Source: Paenibacillus sp. J23TS9
GTDB taxonomy: Bacteria; Bacillota; Bacilli; Paenibacillales; Paenibacillaceae
Assembly: GCF_018403225.1 (NCBI RefSeq)
Contig: NZ_BOSG01000001.1
Location: forward strand, 1,426,001-1,490,000
Length of the DNA: 64,000 nucleotides
Reading direction: 5' to 3'
This document shows, in pieces, positions 43,978-52,213 of the stretch (positions are counted from its first letter, which is position 1; the number at the start of each line of letters is the position of its first letter). The translations under genes and the position numbers were made by a program. The notes under the pieces were generated by a model, which searched no databases, was not told the DNA's origin, and saw only the letters and a list, made by a program, of their open reading frames with translations.

Positions 43978-44574
43978 CTATTCGATCGAATTAAACAGGC
44001 TCATGGTAATCATCGTAAAGACTTGACGTTCCAAGTCAACGCGGGAATATTCATTCTGATGGCTAAGATAGTACTTTGAAGTGCTCTCCAGCGTACCTAT
44101 TATGCCGACCGCAGCCAAATTCGAGTCAAGATCACGGAGATAATTGTCATCGCACTTTCCTTCTTCCAGGATCTTTGCTAAGAAGTTGAGATGCTCCTGT
44201 CTGAGCAGCTTTAATTCATCCAGAACGTCTTGCTCAAACCCGGTGGAAATATCATTAAATACAATATGTGACAAATGGCGCGATTCCAGAAACAAATCAA
44301 GATGGTGACGAATCGTTTGTTGAATTTTTTCCTTGAGCGGGATGGAAGATTGTAGATCAGCCTCAATCCGCTGTATAAATTGTTCAAAAGTTCTCTTGAC
44401 AACCGTTTTAAACAACTGGGATTTACCAGGGAAATTATAGTATAGGGTGCCTTTGGCTACCTGCGCACGCAGGGCAATTTCATCCATGCTTGCAAGGTGA
44501 TATTCATTCTCAGAAAACACCTCAATGGCAGCTTTAATAATTCTATCTTTACTCAAATAGGATCTACCTTTCAC
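43978..44574 (-). CDS. TetR/AcrR-family transcriptional regulator
   Basis: The 198-residue protein has the TetR HTH (AAIEVFSENEYHLASMDEIA, then LRAQVAKGTLYYNFPGKSQL) and a helical ligand domain. It is upstream of the CPBP protease gene on the same strand. A perfect 12-bp palindrome at 44610-44621 lies 36 bases before its start and is a candidate operator. Confidence 0.92.
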   Translation of the reverse strand: MKGRSYLSKDRIIKAAIEVFSENEYHLASMDEIALRAQVAKGTLYYNFPGKSQLFKTVVKRTFEQFIQRIEADLQSSIPLKEKIQQTIRHHLDLFLESRHLSHIVFNDISTGFEQDVLDELKLLRQEHLNFLAKILEEGKCDDNYLRDLDSNLAAVGIIGTLESTSKYYLSHQNEYSRVDLERQVFTMITMSLFNSIE

Positions 44575-44609
44575 TGTAAATTAGGAAAAAACGAATCACA
44601 AAAAAAACT

Positions 44610-44621
44610 GACTTGCAAGTC
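44610..44621. promoter_or_regulatory. Palindrome upstream of the TetR gene
   Basis: GACTTGCAAGTC is perfectly symmetrical. Its place just upstream of tetR suggests an autoregulatory operator. Confidence 0.5.
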
Positions 44622-44944
44622 TAAAAATACCCTAGCATTCAGAGGGGAATCTGTCAAGCTATGAAAGGAAATGTCATCCCATGACTAATTAACGGTTAAT
44701 GACCCTCAGTATTTCTATAATTGACCAAACACAGTGAATTGGAGGGTTATTAGGCATCCTTACTTTTCACTATACCTCAGGAATTCCATTCACTTTGCTG
44801 GTAATGTTGACAAACTATTAGCTGGTATATCTTAATGACAGTGGTGCCATTCTCGAGAGCAAACGGTATATTTAGGCTTACTGCGATTTAGCGGATCTTT
44901 AGGCTGATATGTTCTTTTTATCTATACTTGTAGTCCCGTCAAAA

Positions 44945-44986
44945 TGTAGGCACTTTAATGTCATTATCCTACAATGTAGGCACTTT
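44945..44986. repeat. Twin direct repeats, possible insertion-sequence end relic
   Basis: TGTAGGCACTTT occurs at 44945-44956 and 44975-44986, exactly 30 bases apart. Repeated short motifs of this kind are found at the ends of IS21-family elements, but no transposase is nearby. Confidence 0.4.
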
Positions 44987-45027
44987 TGTGCACTTTTTTA
45001 TGACACAAATTCTCCTATATAAATAAC

Positions 45028-45053
45028 AAAAAGCCTGATCCATCAGGCTTTTT
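45028..45053. terminator. Bidirectional terminator
   Basis: AAAAAGCCTGA and TCAGGCTTTTT form a perfect stem with a 4-base loop. It is not directly attached to any intact gene. Confidence 0.85.
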
Positions 45054-45196
45054 AAACAATAATTATGAGGTTACATTTGTGATATTAGACAATATCTTCT
45101 TCTATTTATTTGGTACACATTCCGTTGGCAGAATTGGTCTCCATTCTAGTCAATTTTTCTTCTTTGCATGCCGATGAATAGCCGAAATACTAAGTC

Positions 45197-45245
45197 AAGA
45201 AGCTGTCCTGTCATTAACGACTGGGACAGCTTCTTCTGTTTTTCC
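45197..45245. terminator. Terminator after the PhyH gene
   Basis: AAGAAGCTGTCC pairs with GGACAGCTTCTT. It lies 23 bases past the PhyH stop, with TGTTTTT on the plus-strand side. Confidence 0.75.
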
Positions 45246-45258
45246 ATAATAGGAGTGT

Positions 45259-46083
45259 TTATTTGCAGTACAGCAATGGGAAGTATTGATTATTAAAGGG
45301 CTGGCCGTCATAAGGTTGCGGGCCTAGCAGTCGGACATTATCGTGTCTTCCTCTATCCTTTTTATACACGGTATCACCAGGCATCAAATGCGCGACAATG
45401 GAAAGTCGCGGATGCTCGGACAGATTAGGACCCGAGCCATGGAACGTCAAAGCATGGTGGAAACTTGCCTGGCCTGCTTTCAGAATACACGGCTCATCTA
45501 TCCATTCTCCTTTGGTGAATTTCTGTTTAAGACCATCTAAATCCTGATCAAAAAAAGTATCGCTGCCTTCAACAACGCCCCATTTGTGAGAACCTAGTAT
45601 TGTTCTCATTCCTCCGTTTCCCAGATCGGTATCCTGCAAGGCAATCCAGACCGTTACCATATTGGTTGTGCTGCTGCATCTCCAAAAACCATAATCTTGA
45701 TGCCAGCCTACATTTCCCAGCATGGTTTCCTGACCGGCAGCACTTGGCTTATAAATAATCTGATCATGCCACAGCCTGATGGACGATTCTCCAATCAACT
45801 CTGCAGACATATGGCCCAGTTCAGGGCTGGTTACAATGTTGCGGACCTCATTATTAATCCACCAGCCGTTATCAAGCTTACGCAGAGCCAATTTATTCTC
45901 CGGAATACGAATGTCATACATTGGATAGCCATCACCGTCGAAATCGGAAGACCAAATCCGTTCATGTGCGTGTCTAAGCTTTTCAATGGTCTCGTCATCG
46001 ATAAGCTTAGGACTGATCCAATAGCCATCACGTTCAAAATCCTGCTTATCTTGTTCGGTTACTTCATAAGGAATAAAACCCAT
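45259..46083 (-). CDS. Phytanoyl-CoA dioxygenase (PhyH) family oxygenase
   Basis: The 274-residue protein has the double-stranded beta-helix of Fe(II)/2-oxoglutarate oxygenases. His128 and Asp130 in GWHQDYGFW and a distal histidine in LTFHGSGPNLSEHPRLSI form the iron site, and the Arg of PRLS would bind 2-oxoglutarate. The hydroxylated substrate is unknown. An AraC-family regulator is encoded divergently 130 bases away and probably controls it. AGGTGGAAT lies near the ATG. Confidence 0.87.
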   Translation of the reverse strand: MGFIPYEVTEQDKQDFERDGYWISPKLIDDETIEKLRHAHERIWSSDFDGDGYPMYDIRIPENKLALRKLDNGWWINNEVRNIVTSPELGHMSAELIGESSIRLWHDQIIYKPSAAGQETMLGNVGWHQDYGFWRCSSTTNMVTVWIALQDTDLGNGGMRTILGSHKWGVVEGSDTFFDQDLDGLKQKFTKGEWIDEPCILKAGQASFHHALTFHGSGPNLSEHPRLSIVAHLMPGDTVYKKDRGRHDNVRLLGPQPYDGQPFNNQYFPLLYCK

Positions 46084-46145
46084 TATAATTCCACCTCATC
46101 ATTTGTAATTGTTCCGCCTCTTTAAGATACCAGTTGTATTAGGCT

Positions 46146-46174
46146 TTGACTTTCCGAAAACTATCGAATAGGAT
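46146..46174 (+). promoter_or_regulatory. Candidate promoter of the AraC gene
   Basis: TTGACT and TAGGAT are spaced 17 bases apart in the divergent PhyH/AraC gap. Predicted start near 46181. Confidence 0.4.
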
Positions 46175-46213
46175 TTTATACATCCATATGATTTGAAACA
46201 AGGAGATTGGTCA

Positions 46214-47113
46214 ATGACAACCAGGAAAAACCGAACGGGAAGATGGGAATACGAAGCAGAAACAGGTCGCCCATTAACAAACGTCATTCAAGTTCCCGAG
46301 CTCCTTATGCTTGGCTATGATCATTTTACGGAGGCATTGAAATTGTCTCATCACGAGCATGACGGAGCCTATGAATTTGTGCTGACTGAAAGCGGGAAAG
46401 TCACTTGGGAGGTTAATGGACAATATTATGAAACAAGGGCCGGCGAGATGTTTCATACCCTTCCGAATGAAACTCACCGGGCGCGTATGGATTATATGGA
46501 GCCCTCCTCGATCTGGTGGATGATTATCAGGAGGCCTTTGGCGAACTCCTCATGGCTTGGTCTATGCGAGAGTGAGACCGACGCTGTCTTAGATAAATTA
46601 AGGAGCCTGCCAAGAATCCTGCGGACCAATGCCCAGCTGAAACTAAGCTTCCGAAGGCTGCAGCAGGCTATTCAAATAGAAGAGCAGCCATGGCTTAAGC
46701 TTAAGGTCAGGCACCTTGTGCTTGATCTTATTCTTAATATGACTGAGCCTTCTCCTGATCTGCATATTCCTGAAGACTTGCATGCTGCCTTGCATTCCAT
46801 TACGGAGAACATTCAAAGAAACCCTGAGAAGCATTGGAACAACCGGGACATCGCTTCGGCGATTGGTGTAAGCGAATCTCATTTCTACCGATTGTTCCGT
46901 CAGACATTTGGCCAATCGCCTTCATCATTTGTGGAGCGTACACGCGTCGAATACGCTGCTCAGCTGTTGACCCATACCGATATTCCCATTACCCGCCTTG
47001 CTATAGATCTTGAGTTTAAGACGAGCCAATATTTCAGTACCGTATTCAAAAAGGTGACCGGCATAACGCCAAGTCAGTGGAGAGCTTTACACCGCAAGCT
47101 TACCGATAATTAA
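46214..47113 (+). CDS. AraC-family regulator with cupin-type N-terminal domain
   Basis: About 299 residues: an N-terminal cupin-like sensing domain (about 30-150: LSHHEHDGAYEFVLTESGKV, RAGEMFHTLPNETHRAR) and a C-terminal AraC HTH pair (about 205-299: NNRDIASAIGVSESHFYRLF and ITRLAIDLEFKTSQYFSTVF). The ATG at 46214 is eight bases after AAGGAG; a TTG at 46193 lies upstream of that site. It is divergent from the PhyH oxygenase, the expected target. Confidence 0.9.
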   Translation: MTTRKNRTGRWEYEAETGRPLTNVIQVPELLMLGYDHFTEALKLSHHEHDGAYEFVLTESGKVTWEVNGQYYETRAGEMFHTLPNETHRARMDYMEPSSIWWMIIRRPLANSSWLGLCESETDAVLDKLRSLPRILRTNAQLKLSFRRLQQAIQIEEQPWLKLKVRHLVLDLILNMTEPSPDLHIPEDLHAALHSITENIQRNPEKHWNNRDIASAIGVSESHFYRLFRQTFGQSPSSFVERTRVEYAAQLLTHTDIPITRLAIDLEFKTSQYFSTVFKKVTGITPSQWRALHRKLTDN

Positions 47114-47134
47114 ACAGATGATCGGAACAAGGAA

Positions 47135-47161
47135 AACCCCGCAGTATCTTGCTGCGGGGTT
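47135..47161 (+). terminator. Terminator after the AraC gene
   Basis: AACCCCGCAG and CTGCGGGGTT form a perfect 10-bp stem with a 7-base loop, 22 bases past the stop. The T-tail is short. Confidence 0.75.
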
Positions 47162-47338
47162 GTGTACTATTCTTTCACGGAACCCAGAATGATTCCTTGG
47201 GAAAATTATGCGGATTCATGAGCCTGAGTGAGGAAACTGAATCATTTCGAGGAAGCGAAACAAAGAAGTAGCTGGGAGCTAGACCCTTTTATAGCGTTGA
47301 ACTATAGACTCCATTGCTTCAATATCATTTAAACGCTT

Positions 47339-48097
47339 CTACCAATTGGCAAGCTTACGTTCTCGAAAGAACCCACCATTGGGACCCTCTTCATCCAGAG
47401 TAGCCAACCAGACAGCCGTATCTGCTCCTTCAGCAACCGTTACTGGAGCAGGGACACCTTCCACAACTGATTGGGAAGCAGTTGCTCTTCCCATATCCGT
47501 TTGTACTCTACCAGGACAGGCGGCGTTAACCTTTATACCCATTTCAGCAACATCTTGTGCTACTAAACATGTCATGGCATTGAGCATAGTCTTAGAGATA
47601 CGATAAGCAGGTGATGATCCTTTAAGTCCTAATAATCCCTTAAGTACTTCAAAAGCTCCCAATCCTGATGAGAGATTGACGATGCGTCCATATCTATTTT
47701 CTTTCATCAAGGGAACAGTGGCTTGAATCATTCGTAATGCCCCAAAATAATTCGTTTCAAATGTCTCTTTTATTACGGTCTCTTCAATATCCAACACGGA
47801 AACCCCGTGATCAAGTAGTACACCGGCGTTGTTTACCAATATATCTAGACGACCATAATGTTTTTTTACTGACTCCGCCATCTTTCTGACGCTTTCTGTA
47901 TCATTCACATCAACAACTTGTAACTCAACTGCTAATCCTTTTTGGCGCAAGTCCTCAACAGTATGTCGCCCTTTATCTTCGTCTCTGCAACCAATCAATA
48001 CTTTTAACCCTTTTAAAGCCAACTGATATGCGATTTCCCTTCCTATACCGCGGTTGGCTCCTGTGACTAATGCAATTCGGGGATTTCCTTGATCCAT
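47339..48097 (-). CDS. Short-chain dehydrogenase/reductase
   Basis: About 252 residues with the classical SDR signature: NAD(P) motif TGANRGIG, NNAG (LDILVNNAGVLL), catalytic Ser in IVNLSSG, and YxxxK (AYRISK). It resembles carbonyl-reductase-like SDRs. I use the ATG at 48097, four bases after the MerR stop, which implies coupling; a longer start would lie inside the MerR gene. The partner regulator suggests induction by a reactive compound. Confidence 0.9.
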   Translation of the reverse strand: MDQGNPRIALVTGANRGIGREIAYQLALKGLKVLIGCRDEDKGRHTVEDLRQKGLAVELQVVDVNDTESVRKMAESVKKHYGRLDILVNNAGVLLDHGVSVLDIEETVIKETFETNYFGALRMIQATVPLMKENRYGRIVNLSSGLGAFEVLKGLLGLKGSSPAYRISKTMLNAMTCLVAQDVAEMGIKVNAACPGRVQTDMGRATASQSVVEGVPAPVTVAEGADTAVWLATLDEEGPNGGFFRERKLANW

Positions 48098-48101
48098 TAG
48101 A

Positions 48102-48500
48102 CTATTCGTTTTGTTCCTCTCCTTTGCGTAAGACATCTCTCCAACTTGATAGACTTTCTTCCAAATGAGATTCTGCTTTTCTTAAAGTCTCTATTTGTTT
48201 TTTGATTTCTTCAAGCTTCCTTTCACCGACATCTATGGCAATCGGTAAGCACTGACGTTGAATTTCTCGACTAATCGTACAGTGAAAGAAATCGGTAATC
48301 TCCTTAATAGTGAGACCAAGACTAAAATATAGTTTAATAATTCTTACTTGCTCAATATGGGATTCATCATATTCACGATAACCATTCTCTAGACGAGCAG
48401 GTTTCAATAGGGCTTTTTCTTCATAATATCGTAAAGAACGAAGACTTGCTCCTGTCTTACGGGATAATTCACTAATATGTATAAGACCCTCCCCTTCCAT
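48102..48500 (-). CDS. MerR-family transcriptional regulator
   Basis: The 132-residue protein has the MerR winged HTH (IHISELSRKTGASLRSLRYY, then EEKALLKPARLENGYREYDE) and a C-terminal coiled coil (ERKLEEIKKQIETLRKAESH). It acts with the SDR gene behind it. Its own promoter has a 19-base spacer with a dyad, the hallmark of MerR-regulated promoters. The ATG at 48500 has no upstream site, and a strong AAGGGGAGGG lies just inside the frame, so the true start may be a rare codon (ATA or ATT) about 18-24 bases downstream. Confidence 0.9.
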   Translation of the reverse strand: MEGEGLIHISELSRKTGASLRSLRYYEEKALLKPARLENGYREYDESHIEQVRIIKLYFSLGLTIKEITDFFHCTISREIQRQCLPIAIDVGERKLEEIKKQIETLRKAESHLEESLSSWRDVLRKGEEQNE

Positions 48501-48514
48501 GTCTAATAACTGAT

Positions 48515-48545
48515 ATTCTAATCCATTACATCATGTTAAGGTCAA
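48515..48545 (-). promoter_or_regulatory. MerR-type promoter with 19-base spacer
   Basis: On the minus strand TTGACC (48545-48540) and TAGAAT (48520-48515) are 19 bases apart, two more than optimal. The imperfect dyad CCTTAACA/TGTAATGG lies within the spacer, as in promoters that MerR proteins twist into activity. Confidence 0.7.
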
Positions 48546-48790
48546 GCCAAATCTGAAATAACTGAACCAAGTGGCCGCGCTAAATTTTAGAACAACACTC
48601 AATAAGCACAAGCGCGTGCAAAGCCGGAGTTTTCAACCATTTCTTCTTCATTAATATCCTCCATTATCGTATGTTTTGGGTTGCCCATATTTCGTTCAAT
48701 CAAAAACGGGCTTTAAATGATAGGACTTTCATAAAATGGGCTGATCAGCTGTCGCCTGCTGCGCACCTCCTTGTAAGGGCATGAAAAAAA

Positions 48791-48835
48791 CACAACCATC
48801 CCCGGTTTCTCCAAGGGAGATACTGGGGATGGTTT
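48791..48835 (-). terminator. Terminator after the lipoprotein relic
   Basis: AACCATCCCC and GGGGATGGTT form a 10-bp stem. The minus strand continues TGTGTTTTTTTC. Confidence 0.85.
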
Positions 48836-48849
48836 AACCGGGCATCAGC

Positions 48850-49153
48850 TTACAAAGCATGGCCCTCAAGCTTTGTAATTGTCTTCCATTCGTATGTTAT
48901 ATGCAAATTATTTTCGTTGTCGACCATCGAATGAGTTTCGCTCTCTTCCGCTGGAAATCCGGCGACTCCTGATGAAATTCTTCCGAGCGGCAGCACATGC
49001 TCCATGCGGAGGGTCAATTAACTTTAACGGACGGGGCAGATTATTCCCCTTTTTGGGCACGGACCATGTTTATGTCCATGGCTGACGGCTCACTTTCCGC
49101 AAGTACGAGCAATCCGACCTTCTAACCAATAATCCTAACCCGATTTTCTTCAT
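48850..49153 (-). pseudogene. Decayed small secreted-protein gene
   Basis: A good ribosome site (GAGGAGAA, seven bases) precedes an ATG at 49153 that starts MKKIGLGLLV. The frame then shifts. Later pieces in other frames read LLVLAESEPSAMDINMVRAQ and KGE, and finally SSGVAGFPAEESETHSMVDN with ENNLHITYEWKTITKLEGHAL-stop at 48850-48852. It looks like a signal-peptide protein broken by frameshifts. It lies 22 bases behind the solute-binding protein gene, so it was likely its operon partner. Confidence 0.5.
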
Positions 49154-49174
49154 ATGACGATTCTCCTCATCGAT

Positions 49175-50563
49175 TCATTCGTTGAGATATAGATTGATCT
49201 TGTTCTGAACTTGTTTCGCGACATTGTCCGCTGATTTCTGTCCGCTGAAGAAAGACTTTGAATTATTGGAAATGATCTCATCAATTTTGGACAGTTTCTC
49301 GGTGGAATGAACGGCTCCCGTAATATAGGCGTCCAGTTGGTCCAGCGATGCATTGTCAACCTTGACCGCAGGAAGATCAGCCTCGTGAATCGTCCCTTCG
49401 TCTTTAAGCTGCTTCAGCTGTTTTTCGTAGGCAATTCTGTTAATTGGAAATCCAGGGCTTTGATCATATACATCGGTATAAGACTGCGCCTCATCCTCTA
49501 TCAGAAATTTGATAAAATCCCAGGCTTCCTTCTTATGGGGCGAGCTTGTGTTAATCCCGATCATTCCGAAGTTTTTAAAATAACCTCCTGCCCCCATATC
49601 TTGCGGATGCGGTTTGGTATACAGCTTGGTATGCTCGGCGAAGTTGTTCAAGAGATATCCTCGGAGAGAACTGATGGTTTCTTCGTTAAAATAAACTTTC
49701 ACATTCCTGGCAGTTTCGCTGCCTCTGCCACCGCCATCCGCTTCCATGTCGTAAAGCAAGCCGTCATCGAACATCGTTTTAATCTGCTGCATTAACCCGG
49801 CAAATCGCGCCGAATCAAAATTGGCTTTCCCGTTTTCCTCTGTGACGAGCTGGGGGTAGTTTTCAGCGACCATCTCGCTCAGCATATAATTCGGTTCGCT
49901 AATGAGCACATTCTTGTACTTGCCTTTCTGTGTCAATTGTTTGGCAATATCCGCAAAATCGCTCCATGTCCAACTGCTATCATTGATCTTGACTCCGCTC
50001 TTTTCGAGAGCATCCTCATCGCCGATCAAACCGGCAAGGGAGAAATAAAGTGGCATCCCGTAAAGTCCCCCGCCAATCTTCGAGTTGTCCAAGATGTTGG
50101 TGAAATAATTTTTCGTCTGAATCGATGAATCCTTCTCCATCAAGTCGCTTAGATTTACAAGCAGATCACGGCTTACATATTTATCTGCCGGGAGCATATC
50201 AAGCTCAATCAGGTCGGGACCTTTGCCGGCCAAGATGGCTGTGTTGGAGGAGGTAACGAATTTTTCAATATTTGCATATACCTCACCGAGATCCTTACCT
50301 TCAGAGGGTGTAGCCTGCAGCTCAATCTCGATATTGGGATGCAGCTTCTCATACTTCTTCACAGCCATCTGCATGTGATTGCTCAGATAAAAAGTCGAGA
50401 ACACGAGCTTCACATGTCCTTTTGAATCCACACTTTCTTTCGTATTCCCGTCTTGCGCCGCTGTCGCTTCTTTCATTGCCATTTCGCCTTTGTTTCCCTG
50501 GGCTCCACTGCAGGCGGAGAGACAGAGAATTAGACAAATCCATATCCAGCCTATTTTCTTCAT
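49175..50563 (-). CDS. Orphan lipoprotein sugar-binding protein (ABC extracellular solute-binding family 1)
   Basis: About 462 residues with a lipoprotein signal (IWICLILCLSACSGAQG, lipid-bearing Cys) and a type I solute-binding domain (HVKLVFSTFYLSNHMQMAVK; SPHKKEAWDFIKFLIEDE). It resembles family 1 sugar-binding proteins. No permease or ATPase gene is nearby, so it either serves a transporter elsewhere or feeds a sensor. The ATG at 50563 follows AAAGGTGA by seven bases. A decayed gene follows 22 bases downstream. Confidence 0.88.
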   Translation of the reverse strand: MKKIGWIWICLILCLSACSGAQGNKGEMAMKEATAAQDGNTKESVDSKGHVKLVFSTFYLSNHMQMAVKKYEKLHPNIEIELQATPSEGKDLGEVYANIEKFVTSSNTAILAGKGPDLIELDMLPADKYVSRDLLVNLSDLMEKDSSIQTKNYFTNILDNSKIGGGLYGMPLYFSLAGLIGDEDALEKSGVKINDSSWTWSDFADIAKQLTQKGKYKNVLISEPNYMLSEMVAENYPQLVTEENGKANFDSARFAGLMQQIKTMFDDGLLYDMEADGGGRGSETARNVKVYFNEETISSLRGYLLNNFAEHTKLYTKPHPQDMGAGGYFKNFGMIGINTSSPHKKEAWDFIKFLIEDEAQSYTDVYDQSPGFPINRIAYEKQLKQLKDEGTIHEADLPAVKVDNASLDQLDAYITGAVHSTEKLSKIDEIISNNSKSFFSGQKSADNVAKQVQNKINLYLNE

Positions 50564-51086
50564 CAACGACTCACCTTTCTTTATCATTAACTTCCTTAAG
50601 CAGCGTGGGCAGCCATTAGATCATAAGAAAAACGTCTATCGACGTACTTTCTCAGAAGACAGACCGCATGTAGCGGAAGTTTATCTTGCGAGATAAGGAT
50701 GTTAAGTCTCTGAAGTTTACACTTTCTTATCTCTTGGAATAGTCTTCAACCCTCCGGGAAGGCCCTCCCTTGTCAATCCTTGTAAAAAGAATTGAAACTA
50801 TTATCGCTGACTTTTCCAAATATAAAGTAAAGATGTCTCGAAAACTTCACCTACTTGTAAACATATTGTCTCCAAAAAAAAGACGGCAGTCCGAACGTTA
50901 TTTCGTTCAGTCAGCCGCAAATAAGGATACTATGGTTAAAAAAATTGTTTTGGGATTCCCACAAAGTATTTGGAATAAGTAACGAAGCATAGCTCCACTA
51001 TGTGAGGTAGGTTACTATTCAAACTTTATAATAAATAGCTGATTATACAAGTCAGGACTTTGCTCTGAATTCGTTTGTACTCTTGT
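50564..51086. other. Gene-free region with strong terminator-like structure
   Basis: No protein gene is convincing. It contains a strong minus-strand terminator (50876-50922) and a nested stem (AGTAAC/GTTACT around CATAG/CTATG, 50980-51018), which together could mark a small RNA. Confidence 0.35.
50876..50922 (-). terminator. Strong intrinsic terminator without an obvious gene
   Basis: On the minus strand CGGCTGACTGAACG and CGTTCGGACTGCCG pair at 12 of 14 positions, followed by TCTTTTTTTT. No open reading frame leads into it. Confidence 0.8.
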
Positions 51087-51153
51087 AACAAAAGCAGCCA
51101 ATTTGCTGGCCGCTTTTGTTGTCATTTTGAACCATCGTTTCCCATTAGTTTAA
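51087..51153. repeat. Stem-loop plus palindromic box, copy 11
   Basis: AACAAAAGC pairs with GCTTTTGTT around the same GCAGCCAATTTGCTGGCCGC core as copy 6. The box GAACCATCGTTTCCCATTAG is at 51129-51148. The kinase gene's TAA stop (51145-51147) lies in the box. Confidence 0.75.
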
Positions 51154-52119
51154 CAAGAAATTTTCTCCTTTAAGATATTTTATAAAATAATCTTGAATAA
51201 CTATTGGAAAACTATCTGCCAAAGATTGTTGTTCGTTTGGATTTAAAGAATGAAATGCGAAAGTTCTTATTATTGACCATATGAAAAAAGCTTCTAATAA
51301 CTCTAAATAATTGTCATGTATTTGTTTTACTTTGCTATATGATGCAATAAATATTTCCCTATTTTTAAGTGAAAGATGCAGAAATGTTTCTGCCATATCA
51401 AATAAATAAAAGCCATAACCACAATTCGAAAAATCTATAGGTCGAGGAATATCTTCATAAAACACATAATTGCTTTCATGAAGGTCAGAATGAATAATTC
51501 CCCAGTTATTCTGATCTCGTTTATGGTTTTGTATCACTTTTGCTATTTTAAGTGCTGACTCTTCCACATGAACAAACGCTTCGATTGACATTAGTTCTAA
51601 ATTTACCAATTGTTTTAATTGGTTAAGTGATGAATATAAATGGTTAGTATTGTATATTGGTCTATTAAAGCTCTCTGGTGCATTCCACTGCATAGAATGT
51701 TTATGTAAAGTTGCCATTAAAATAGCCAAACTTGCAGTTTCATTACTATTTGGCTCTCTGTTAAGCACTTTACCATTAACCCAGCGGTGAATAGTCACAA
51801 TGAATTTATTATCGTTACAACCAGTTGATATAATTGTTACCAGATCACCTTCAAGATTCTTTACCGGATTAGGTACAACAAGATCTGTATCTCTATCCAA
51901 AGCTTCTAGCCAAATGAGTTCTGATTCGATATTTTCCTTTGATTTATTAGAACTCGTCGAGATATGGATTTTGATAAGAAACTTCCGATTATCGTCATTT
52001 GTGTGAATTTGGAATGTAACATTATCACTTTTCCCAAGGTATACAAGTTTCTCATAAATAATCGGGTATTGAATTAACGCTTGTTTCGCCACCTTCGTAT
52101 AAACTTCTTCAGAAAGCAT
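51145..52119 (-). CDS. Aminoglycoside phosphotransferase (APH) family kinase
   Basis: About 324 residues with the APH/choline-kinase fold: an N-lobe Lys in FLIKIHIS, the catalytic loop GIIHSDLHESNYVF (HxDxxxxN) and the metal-binding aspartate in RPIDFSNCGYGFYLFDMAET. It resembles uncharacterised kinases near homoserine kinase ThrB2 or fructosamine kinases; resistance function is not implied. The ATG at 52119 follows GGAGTG by six bases. The stop is provided by a dispersed box. It is possibly cotranscribed with the phosphatase gene upstream. Confidence 0.82.
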   Translation of the reverse strand: MLSEEVYTKVAKQALIQYPIIYEKLVYLGKSDNVTFQIHTNDDNRKFLIKIHISTSSNKSKENIESELIWLEALDRDTDLVVPNPVKNLEGDLVTIISTGCNDNKFIVTIHRWVNGKVLNREPNSNETASLAILMATLHKHSMQWNAPESFNRPIYNTNHLYSSLNQLKQLVNLELMSIEAFVHVEESALKIAKVIQNHKRDQNNWGIIHSDLHESNYVFYEDIPRPIDFSNCGYGFYLFDMAETFLHLSLKNREIFIASYSKVKQIHDNYLELLEAFFIWSIIRTFAFHSLNPNEQQSLADSFPIVIQDYFIKYLKGENFLLN

Positions 52120-52213
52120 GATATTCACTCCAGTTGTTGGCATTATTATTACATAATTATACCAATAACATTTCTTTTAAATGGACCAAGGTTGATTATA
52201 AATAAAAACTACT

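Larger units (their letters stand above)
44575..45258. other. Long intergenic region, TetR gene / PhyH gene
   Basis: No gene is seen. It contains the palindrome at 44610, twin 12-base direct repeats at 44945 and 44975, and two terminators (45028, 45197). Confidence 0.5.

Noticed and set aside
48879..49085. A 68-codon plus-strand frame
   Set aside because: It is the complement of the decayed lipoprotein gene and has no ribosome site.
50770..50982. A 70-codon plus-strand frame
   Set aside because: It reads through a strong terminator hairpin and has no family resemblance or good site.
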